A DNA stretch of 6,404 nt from NCBI GenBank assembly GCA_947311605.1, contig CAMZLC010000133.1, positions 1 to 6,404 of the forward strand. Reading direction: 5' to 3'. The position numbers were made by a program, and so were the translations under genes. Position 1 is the stretch's first letter, and each line of letters opens with the position of its first letter. Positions 1 to 5,651 of the stretch are shown in pieces. Below the pieces are notes generated by a model. It ran no database searches, was not told where the DNA came from, and saw only the letters and a program-made list of their open reading frames with translations. The stretch comes from an uncultured Sulfurovum sp. (GTDB taxonomy: Bacteria; Campylobacterota; Campylobacteria; Campylobacterales; Sulfurovaceae).

Positions 1-1448
1 CTGTTTCCGCTGTGATTGTTTTTTCTGTGGTTGCGGCTCTTTCTGTTTCTGTCCCCTCTGTATCCGCCACTGTTTCTTCTGCCACGGTTTCCGCTTCGGT
101 TCCTGTTGCTTCCTCGGTCATTTTGCATACGCTCGACGAGACGCTTGATCTCCTCTAGGTTAAAGCCTATCTTGTCCTTGCCTGAGATAGCTTGTTCCTG
201 CTTGATCATGGAAGCCAGTAGGTGGGCGATCGTGACGATATCGAGATCATGTTGCAGGGTCTTGACCATCTGGATGGCATCATCAGTGATCGTTGTCTGG
301 GCGATCTCCATGAGCAGGTCATTCTCTTTGTTCTTGACAAGCTCCTCTTTGGTGGGGATGACCTCTGTAGCCATCTGCGTGCCTACATCTTTTTCGATAC
401 GCTTGATGGTGCGCAGTTCATTGGGGCTGACCAGTGTGATCGCTTCACCAGTCTTTCCGGCTCTGCCTGTTCTGCCGATCCTGTGTACATAGCTCTCTGA
501 GTCAAAAGGGATGTGATAGTTGAAGACATGGCTCACATCATTGACATCCAAGCCTCTGGCTGCTACATCTGTGGCGACAAAGATATCTACGGCTCCGTTT
601 TTAAATCCTCTGATGGAGATCTCTCGCTGTTTTTGCTCCATATCACCGTGCAGACCGCCCACCTTGAAGCCCTGCGAAGTGAGGTGTGAGATCAGTCTGT
701 CCACCTCCATCTTCATACGGCAAAAGACAATCGCTTTACTGGGATTTTTATAATCAATGAGGCGTACCAGAGCATCATCTCTTTCTCTGTCATTGACGAC
801 ATAGTAGAGCTGCTTGATATCTGTATTGGTACTTTCTGCTTTGGTGATCGCGACTGTTTTGGGATCGTTGAGGATCTCTTGTGCCAGCTTTCTGATCGCT
901 TTGGGCATGGTTGCAGAAAACATGAGCGTTTGTCTTGCTTCGGGGAGGAAAGTGAAGATATTTTTGATCTCATCGAGAAAACCCATATCAAGCATCTCAT
1001 CCGCTTCGTCAAGCACGACAAATTGAGGAGCGATCTTGATCCTTTTGCTCATAAGCAGATCCTGTAGTCTGCCCGGTGTGGCAATGACAACCGACGCCTG
1101 CTTGATCCTCTCTATCTGTTTTCCGTAGGGGGTGCCGCCATAGACGGTGGCAGTGCGAAGTCCGGAGAGCTTGCCGAAACGGTAGAGCTCATCGCTGACC
1201 TGCATAGCAAGCTCGCGGGTAGGAACAATTACTAGGCCTTCAACAGAGCCGTCTGCTTTCATCTGGCTAAGCATGGGCAGACCAAATGCTGCGGTCTTTC
1301 CTGTCCCAGTTTGTGCCTGTGCGATTATATCGCAGCCTTCTAATATTAGAGGGATTGCCTCTTTCTGTACGGGGCTTGGTTCTTTGAATCCGGCATCGGA
1401 AATGGCTTGCTGTATGGTTTGGCTTAGATCAAAATCTGTAAATTTCAT
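1..1448 (-). CDS. DEAD-box ATP-dependent RNA helicase (3' end beyond window)
   Basis: A superfamily 2 RNA helicase that uses ATP to unwind or remodel RNA duplexes in the cytoplasm, with likely roles in ribosome assembly, mRNA decay or cold adaptation. The frame is open from the ATG at 1446-1448 to the left edge, giving 482 residues with no stop, so the C-terminus is missing. All core motifs are visible: Q motif around Gln28, Walker A AQTGTGKT (45-52), PTREL (76-80), TPGR (124-127), DEAD (147-150), SAT (178-180), IVFC (240-243), ATDVAARGLD (292-301) and HRIGRTGR (322-329). A variable segment (about 350-440) follows, then a basic Arg/Gly/Asn-rich tail from about 444, typical of RNA-binding extensions. 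The start is supported by the alignment of the Q motif near the N-terminus and by a purine-rich AAGAAGAG just upstream. It resembles the RhlE/CsdA/DeaD group, but I cannot choose a subfamily, so no symbol is given. It is probably transcribed from its own promoter near 1520. Confidence 0.95.
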   Translation of the reverse strand, partial: MKFTDFDLSQTIQQAISDAGFKEPSPVQKEAIPLILEGCDIIAQAQTGTGKTAAFGLPMLSQMKADGSVEGLVIVPTRELAMQVSDELYRFGKLSGLRTATVYGGTPYGKQIERIKQASVVIATPGRLQDLLMSKRIKIAPQFVVLDEADEMLDMGFLDEIKNIFTFLPEARQTLMFSATMPKAIRKLAQEILNDPKTVAITKAESTNTDIKQLYYVVNDRERDDALVRLIDYKNPSKAIVFCRMKMEVDRLISHLTSQGFKVGGLHGDMEQKQREISIRGFKNGAVDIFVATDVAARGLDVNDVSHVFNYHIPFDSESYVHRIGRTGRAGKTGEAITLVSPNELRTIKRIEKDVGTQMATEVIPTKEELVKNKENDLLMEIAQTTITDDAIQMVKTLQHDLDIVTIAHLLASMIKQEQAISGKDKIGFNLEEIKRLVERMQNDRGSNRNRSGNRGRRNSGGYRGDRNRKSRNHRKNNHSGN

Positions 1449-1519
1449 GGCTCTTCTTTGCGTTTGAATGTTTTCTGGAAGGTCTCGCGTTTATTCGGGT
1501 ATTGCAGAAAATTTTGTAT

Positions 1520-1528
1520 AGTATAGCA
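1520..1528 (-). promoter_or_regulatory. Candidate extended -10 promoter for the helicase gene
   Basis: The minus strand reads TGCTATACT, a TGn extended -10 followed by a hexamer matching TATAAT at five of six positions. The surroundings are AT-rich. No good -35 hexamer is found 16-18 bases upstream, which is acceptable for extended -10 promoters and for sigma-70 promoters of Campylobacterota. The predicted transcription start is near 1513, leaving a leader of about 65 bases before the helicase ATG. This is a pattern match only. Confidence 0.45.
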
Positions 1529-1544
1529 GAATATTTTAGATTGG

Positions 1545-1568
1545 TGCTGGAGTATGGAGACTCCAGCA
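1545..1568 (-). terminator. Hairpin after the transporter gene, possible terminator
   Basis: Two perfectly complementary 9-base arms (1545-1553 and 1560-1568; minus-strand 5' arm TGCTGGAGT) enclose a 6-base loop. The stem begins 14 bases after the transporter stop codon, where a 3'-end structure is expected. No run of T follows it on the minus strand (the next bases are CCAATCTAAAATATT), so it is not a classic intrinsic terminator. It may act as a weak or U-poor terminator, or protect the mRNA 3' end. The hairpin is certain as sequence; its role is inferred. Confidence 0.5.
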
Positions 1569-1582
1569 GTGGTGATTATATG

Positions 1583-2980
1583 CTAGCCTGTCACCATCAT
1601 AATCCATGCAGTACCTATTGTCAGGAAAATAAGCAGGTTGGTAAAGGTGATCACAGCACCATATTTGTAGACTTCCGAGGATTTCAGGTAGCCACTTCCT
1701 GCAGCAAGCACATTGGCTGAAGAGCCTTGTGGTGTAATGACTGAGAAGAAATTGGTGGCAAAAAGGAGCATCATGGCCAGCAGCTCTCCTGGTACACCAG
1801 ACTTTATACCCACAGCTAAAAAGACGCTAAACAGTGCCATCATTTGTGCAGTCTGAGAGACAAAGAAGTAGTGTATCAGGACATAGGAGATGATCAATAT
1901 CACATAAACCATAGGCCAACTCATCCCATCCAACGGTGCCGCAATCTTGTCACCAATCCATGTCATAAAACCAAACTTGTTGAGGAAACTGGAGAGCGTA
2001 TAAAGTACGGCAAACCAAATAAAAGTAGAAAGTGCACCCCCTTGCTGCTTCATGTCTTCTTCTGTGAAGATGCCAGTAGCCATGACGATCGCCAGTCCAG
2101 TGAACGCAATGGCTTCTTTGGGCAAATGATGGATGCTGGTGGTGGCCCAGAGAGCTACCATGCCTATAAATGTAAGTCCGGTGATAATCTCCTTGGATGA
2201 TATGGTGCCCATCTCTTGGAGAAGTTCCTTGGCTTTCTTTGGTGCTTCCGGTGTCTGTTTTATCTCCGGGTTTATGACCTTAAGGAGAATATAGGGAAGC
2301 ACAAGTGCAGCAACCAGGCAGGGTACGATCGAGGCTTGGAGCCAACTGGCAAAGGTGATAGTGATACCCATCTCTGCTGCCATACCGGCACCGGCGGGGT
2401 TGGCTGCCATAGCTGTGAGCCAAAGCGTAGAGGAGATAGAGAGTCCTGCCATAGTGTTCATCATGAGATAGTTACCCATTCTTTTTTGGGATCCCTCTTC
2501 TACTTTGGATCCACTGTCTCTAGCGAGCGCCAGGGTCAAAGGGTAAAGCACACCAGAACGGGCAGTGTTACTGGGGAATGCAGGCGCTATGAGCATATCT
2601 GTGAAGAACATGGAATACCCTAGACCCAGTGTAGACTTCCCAAAGAAGGAGATAATGATCAGCGAGATGCGCCGACCCAATCCTGATTTGACTACAGCGT
2701 TGGCGACAAGGAATGCAACCAGAATAAGGAGGATGAACCCTTTGGAAAATCCAGAATAGGCCTCAGCTGTCGTAAGTGTACTGGTGAATATTGAAGTGAC
2801 CAGGGCAAGTACAGATGCTACGAAGACAGGGAAGGCACCAATGATAATAGAAAAAATCGTTGTAATGAAGATCGCAAAGAGATGCCATGCATTCTCTTGG
2901 AGCCCTTCAGGAACCGGCATAAACCACAAGACTAGACCCGCTGCTAGAACCACGAGACGCATTAACCACATTTTTGACAT
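1583..2980 (-). CDS. DASS/SLC13-family anion or dicarboxylate transporter (CitT/DiT-like)
   Basis: A 465-residue inner-membrane secondary carrier of the divalent anion:Na+ symporter family (Na_sulph_symp), whose members move dicarboxylates, citrate or sulfate. About a dozen hydrophobic segments are visible, for example near 6-24, 33-65, 82-98, 172-192, 209-234, 266-282, 355-374 and 441-463. The first substrate/Na+ signature is clear: PSNTAR at 136-141 (SNT at 137-139). The matching second-repeat loop reads TPQGSSAN (416-423) rather than a second SNT, and is followed by GSGY, as in the CitT/DiT clade. Polar segment 236-262 is probably the cytoplasmic loop between the two repeats. The start at 2980 is chosen because GAGGGAG lies 5 bases upstream; in-frame starts at 3013 (ATG) and 3016 (GTG) would lie upstream of the predicted transcription start. 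The gene stands alone with its own promoter. C4-dicarboxylate transport is plausible, but the substrate cannot be read from the sequence. Confidence 0.9.
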   Translation of the reverse strand: MSKMWLMRLVVLAAGLVLWFMPVPEGLQENAWHLFAIFITTIFSIIIGAFPVFVASVLALVTSIFTSTLTTAEAYSGFSKGFILLILVAFLVANAVVKSGLGRRISLIIISFFGKSTLGLGYSMFFTDMLIAPAFPSNTARSGVLYPLTLALARDSGSKVEEGSQKRMGNYLMMNTMAGLSISSTLWLTAMAANPAGAGMAAEMGITITFASWLQASIVPCLVAALVLPYILLKVINPEIKQTPEAPKKAKELLQEMGTISSKEIITGLTFIGMVALWATTSIHHLPKEAIAFTGLAIVMATGIFTEEDMKQQGGALSTFIWFAVLYTLSSFLNKFGFMTWIGDKIAAPLDGMSWPMVYVILIISYVLIHYFFVSQTAQMMALFSVFLAVGIKSGVPGELLAMMLLFATNFFSVITPQGSSANVLAAGSGYLKSSEVYKYGAVITFTNLLIFLTIGTAWIMMVTG

Positions 2981-2985
2981 AATAA

Positions 2986-2992
2986 CTCCCTC
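2986..2992 (-). promoter_or_regulatory. Ribosome binding site fixing the transporter start
   Basis: The minus strand carries GAGGGAG, 5 bases before the ATG at 2978-2980. It is a strong Shine-Dalgarno match and decides between this ATG and the upstream in-frame GTG and ATG at 3016 and 3013, which have no comparable site. Confidence 0.8.
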
Positions 2993-3004
2993 TATTTGAT
3001 AAGA

Positions 3005-3045
3005 GGTTGCCATCACTATAGGTATGCTATTGCACTATGGCAACC
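3005..3045. promoter_or_regulatory. Operator-like 9-bp inverted repeat framing the transporter promoter
   Basis: GGTTGCCAT (3005-3013) and ATGGCAACC (3037-3045) are perfect inverted copies separated by 23 bases. Arm centres are 32 bases apart, about three helical turns. The distal arm covers the -35 hexamer and the proximal arm covers the predicted transcription start, so a bound regulator would block or reshape polymerase access. Only the proximal arm would be transcribed from this promoter, which argues for a DNA-level site rather than an RNA hairpin. On read-through transcripts from the liv genes the pair could fold as RNA. No regulator gene is nearby, and its identity is unknown. Confidence 0.45.
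3015..3043 (-). promoter_or_regulatory. Sigma-70-type promoter for the transporter gene
   Basis: On the minus strand, -35 TTGCCA (3038-3043) and -10 TATAGT (3015-3020) are separated by exactly 17 bases; each differs from consensus at one position. The predicted start of transcription is about 3008, giving a leader of about 28 bases that contains the GAGGGAG ribosome binding site. This geometry fits the gene start at 2980 and makes the transporter a separate transcription unit from livF. Confidence 0.65.
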
Positions 3046-3086
3046 CCATACCTACAAGAATACCCAATAAAAATATAGCGGAGATT

Positions 3087-3104
3087 AAATTTATATTTAA
3101 ATTT
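3087..3104. repeat. AT-only palindrome in the livF-transporter gap
   Basis: AAATTTA (3087-3093) and TAAATTT (3098-3104) form a 7-bp inverted repeat around a TATT loop, composed only of A and T. It sits about 80-95 bases upstream of the predicted transporter transcription start. It could be a binding site for an AT-preferring protein, a curved or easily melted element, or simply AT-rich chance. It is too weak a stem to be a convincing livF terminator. Confidence 0.3.
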
Positions 3105-3164
3105 CTGATGAAATCATGTAGAAAAATTGATATTCAAGAAAGATCTGAAGGATTTTTGAGGGGA

Positions 3165-3854
3165 TTAGCCCCCGAGATATTTCTTTCTTACCTCGTCATT
3201 ACCAAGAAGATCGCCGGCTTTTCCTTCTAGGGTAATGCTACCATTTTCCAACACATATCCATAGTCTGCGATTTTGAGCGCAGCAAAAGCATTTTGTTCG
3301 ACGAGTAGGATAGTAATGGTTTTTTTGAGTTCTATGATGGTCTCAAAGAGTTCACCGATGATCTTGGGTGCGAGTCCCAGACTTGGCTCATCAAGCATGA
3401 GGATTTTGGGCTCACTCATCAGCGCTCTGGCGATAGCGAGCATTTGTTGTTCGCCACCACTGAGCGTGCCCCCAAGCTGCTCTTTTTTCCCTGAAAGACG
3501 AGGGAATTGTTTGTACATTTCTTCTTTGAGCACTTCAAAGCGATCATTGTTAAAAGCACCCATTCTGAGGTTTTCGTCGACGGTAAGATTGACAAAGATG
3601 CGCCTCCCCTCGGGTACCAGCGCCACACCATCCTGTATGACCTTATGGGTAGGAACCTTGGTGATATCAAATCCATTGGCAGTGACTTTCCCCTTCTTCT
3701 TGATGCTGTTGACAAGGGCATTGAGCGTAGAGGTCTTTCCTGCACCGTTGGCACCGATCAGGGTTACGATGTTGTTCTCCTCTACCTGGAGGTCAATGCC
3801 TCTGACCGCAGCGATCACCCCGTAATATACTTCTAAATTCTCTACTTTAAGCAT
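3165..3854 (-). CDS. livF: Branched-chain amino acid ABC transporter ATP-binding protein LivF
   Basis: One of two cytoplasmic ATPases of a LivHMGF-type importer; ATP hydrolysis drives uptake through LivH/LivM. The 229-residue length is normal for LivF. Visible motifs are Walker A GANGAGKT (34-41), the family-typical PEGRRIF (81-87), ABC signature LSGGEQQ (131-137) and Walker B ILMLDEP (151-157). The switch position reads VEQN (185-188), with Gln where most ABC ATPases have His; this is usual for LivF and separates it from LivG. The start is the ATG at 3852-3854, because the ABC domain begins at residue 2-3 and GGGAG lies 9 bases upstream; the open frame extends further but overlaps livG coding sequence. 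It overlaps the end of livG by 8 bases, so translation is probably coupled. It is the last gene of the visible liv cluster, and no clear terminator follows. A urea- or amide-type relative (UrtE-like) is a less likely alternative. Confidence 0.93.
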   Translation of the reverse strand: MLKVENLEVYYGVIAAVRGIDLQVEENNIVTLIGANGAGKTSTLNALVNSIKKKGKVTANGFDITKVPTHKVIQDGVALVPEGRRIFVNLTVDENLRMGAFNNDRFEVLKEEMYKQFPRLSGKKEQLGGTLSGGEQQMLAIARALMSEPKILMLDEPSLGLAPKIIGELFETIIELKKTITILLVEQNAFAALKIADYGYVLENGSITLEGKAGDLLGNDEVRKKYLGG

Positions 3855-4623
3855 GTGTGAAATCTCCCAGATAGGCTGTAATGACTTTTTCATTGACAAT
3901 GGCATCGGCTGGTTTGCCGTCAAATATCTTCTCACCATAATCCAATACAGTGACAAGGTCGCACATATTGTTAACAAATTTCATATCGTGCTCAATCAGA
4001 AGGATCGTCAGATCAAAATCTTGTTTGATTTTGTGAATAATAGTAGAGAGATCTTCTGTTTCGCTTGGGTTCATACCGGCTGCAGGCTCATCAAGCAGTA
4101 GCAGAGAGGGATTGGTGGCCACAGCTCTGGCAATCTCTACTTTCCGCTGGTTTCCATAGCTAAGATCTGTGGCTTTGTGGTCAGCAAAAGAGGTGAGGTC
4201 AAACTCGTCGAGTATGGCCATGGCCTCTGCTTTGATCTTTTTCTCCTGTCCAAAATAACGGGGCAACCTGAAAATTGCCTCAAGATAACTATAGTGAGAC
4301 TGGTTATGAAAACCTATCAGAATATTGTCGAGAACACTCATGCTTTTGAAGAGTCGAATATTTTGAAAAGTTCTGGCGATTCCCTTTTGCACGACAAGGT
4401 TTGGTTTGGTGCCCGTAATGGTCTCATCTCCAAAGATTATCTCACCTTTGGTAGGATGATAATTTCCTGTAATAATATTGAAAATCGTGGTCTTTCCTGC
4501 GCCATTAGGGCCGATGAGGCCATAAATTTCTTTTTTCTGTACTTCAAATGAGAGATTGTCGATGGCAGTCACGCCGCCAAATTGCATAGTAATATTCTCT
4601 ATTTTCAAGATTCCTTTGCTCAT
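3847..4623 (-). CDS. livG: Branched-chain amino acid ABC transporter ATP-binding protein LivG
   Basis: The second cytoplasmic ATPase of the importer, expected to pair with LivF. It has 258 residues, the normal LivG size. Motifs visible are Walker A GPNGAGKTT (38-46), Q-loop TFQ (85-87), signature LSYGNQRKVE (154-163), Walker B LLLLDEP (174-180) followed by the LivG-typical AAGMN (181-185), and switch EHD (211-213) with His212. The C-terminal GKPADAI...AYLG stretch is the usual LivG ending. The start ATG at 4621-4623 overlaps the livM stop as ATGA, with AAAGGAAGGA 3-12 bases upstream, so translation is probably coupled to livM. Its 3' end overlaps livF by 8 bases. Nothing is missing or altered among the key residues. 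Confidence 0.95.
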   Translation of the reverse strand: MSKGILKIENITMQFGGVTAIDNLSFEVQKKEIYGLIGPNGAGKTTIFNIITGNYHPTKGEIIFGDETITGTKPNLVVQKGIARTFQNIRLFKSMSVLDNILIGFHNQSHYSYLEAIFRLPRYFGQEKKIKAEAMAILDEFDLTSFADHKATDLSYGNQRKVEIARAVATNPSLLLLDEPAAGMNPSETEDLSTIIHKIKQDFDLTILLIEHDMKFVNNMCDLVTVLDYGEKIFDGKPADAIVNEKVITAYLGDFTHA

Positions 4624-5651
4624 GCATCCTTCCTTTTAGAAGCTCTTTTACTCTTAAGTATGTCTGATAATTCCCTATCTCCGAAGAGACCCCTCCGTGC
4701 AAAGAGCATGGTGATAATCAAAAGTATGGAAAATACTACCATTCGCATACCTGGATGTGCGCCAGTTTCGTAGCCGAAGATGTTCATGTTGTCATCCAGG
4801 AAGCGTAACCATTCCAGACCGAACCCGATCACTATTGCAGAGACCAATGTGCCAGTCATGCTTCCTAGTCCACCAAGTACTATGATGATCAGCAGGTAAA
4901 AGGTGAGCAGAAAAGTGAATTGGTCTGGTGCGATCGTACTCAGGAATGAGGCGAGCAAACCTCCTCCAATGCCTTCAAAAAATGCAGAAGTCATGAATGC
5001 ATATGTCTTCACTTTGAAGGTATTGACACCCATGGCTACTGCTGCGTCTTCATCATCCCTGATTGCCTTCATGGCTCTACCATACTTGGAATAGATAACG
5101 TGAATCATGACCATGAAGGTAAAAATGGTGATACTGCCTATCCACCTGAAGTCTGCGAACTCTGGGATGTCATTGAGTCCCATGGCACCATTGGTGTATG
5201 CGGGTGAATTCATAGCAAAGATGCGAATAATGAATCCAAAGCCAAGTGTCACTATAGCAAGATAATCGCCCCTTACCCTAAAGACTGGCACAGAGAGTAA
5301 AAAGGCCATCAATGCAGAGGTTAGACCACCTGCGAGTAGTGCAATAGGAAAGTTTGCCTGCATTTGCAAGATAACGGGTGCTGGATCCATGAGGGCATAC
5401 ATGTCTATCTTTGTATCCATAGGAATGATAAAGATCGCTGTCATGTAGGCGCCGATAGCCACAAATCCGTTGGGCTCCAGGGAGAACTGCCCCGCTACAC
5501 CATTAATAAGATTGTAACTCAATGCCAAAATAGCAAAAATACCTATATTGTTCACAATGCTGAGGTTGTAAATGTCCAGGTGACTGTTGGTGTACCAGAT
5601 GAGCCCTAGGCTTATCCCGATCAGTACTGTTTTGATAAGTGTGCCTTTCAT
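4620..5651 (-). CDS. livM: Branched-chain amino acid ABC transporter permease LivM
   Basis: An inner-membrane permease subunit (BPD_transp_2 family) that forms the translocation channel with LivH. The 343-residue protein has about nine hydrophobic segments, including 5-20, 30-52, 61-77, 101-125, 129-147, 171-188, 217-238, 248-280 and 302-318. The loop before the third segment reads GQFSLEPNGFVAIGAY (54-69), the counterpart of the common GxxSLGHxxF motif. The cytoplasmic coupling loop that contacts the ATPase is recognisable as YGRAMKAIRDDEDAAVAMG (190-208). The C-terminus is highly basic (Lys/Arg-rich, 333-342), consistent with a cytoplasmic end. The start ATG at 5649-5651 directly follows the livH stop; GGGAGG, 6 bases upstream, lies inside the final livH codons. 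The TGA stop overlaps the livG ATG by 4 bases. Family assignment is strong; the actual substrate depends on a binding protein not seen here. Confidence 0.93.
   Translation of the reverse strand: MKGTLIKTVLIGISLGLIWYTNSHLDIYNLSIVNNIGIFAILALSYNLINGVAGQFSLEPNGFVAIGAYMTAIFIIPMDTKIDMYALMDPAPVILQMQANFPIALLAGGLTSALMAFLLSVPVFRVRGDYLAIVTLGFGFIIRIFAMNSPAYTNGAMGLNDIPEFADFRWIGSITIFTFMVMIHVIYSKYGRAMKAIRDDEDAAVAMGVNTFKVKTYAFMTSAFFEGIGGGLLASFLSTIAPDQFTFLLTFYLLIIIVLGGLGSMTGTLVSAIVIGFGLEWLRFLDDNMNIFGYETGAHPGMRMVVFSILLIITMLFARRGLFGDRELSDILKSKRASKRKDA

Noticed and set aside
16..492. Plus-strand open frame of 158 codons at the left edge
   Set aside because: It is the complement of the Arg/Gly-rich helicase tail and C-terminal domain; the Leu/Phe/Pro/Ser/Arg composition reflects that repeat-like tail, not a membrane protein.
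713..1021. Minus-strand 102-codon frame within the helicase, possible sign of a frameshift
   Set aside because: The helicase frame itself reads without interruption from 1448 to 1 with every motif in one frame, so this is an off-frame shadow.
3161..3173. GGGG/CCCC stem around the livF stop codon as an intrinsic terminator
   Set aside because: Only four pairs, and it is followed on the minus strand by TCAAAAA rather than a T run.
3274..3825. Open frame of 183 codons on the plus strand opposite livF
   Set aside because: It is antisense to a gene with all ABC motifs; its translation is Ser/Leu/Pro-rich without domains, as expected for a complementary-strand shadow.
3847..3977. N-terminal extension of livF to 3977
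   Set aside because: The added 41 residues lie within livG coding sequence and do not resemble LivF; the ATG at 3854 has a ribosome binding site and starts the ABC domain at the usual position.
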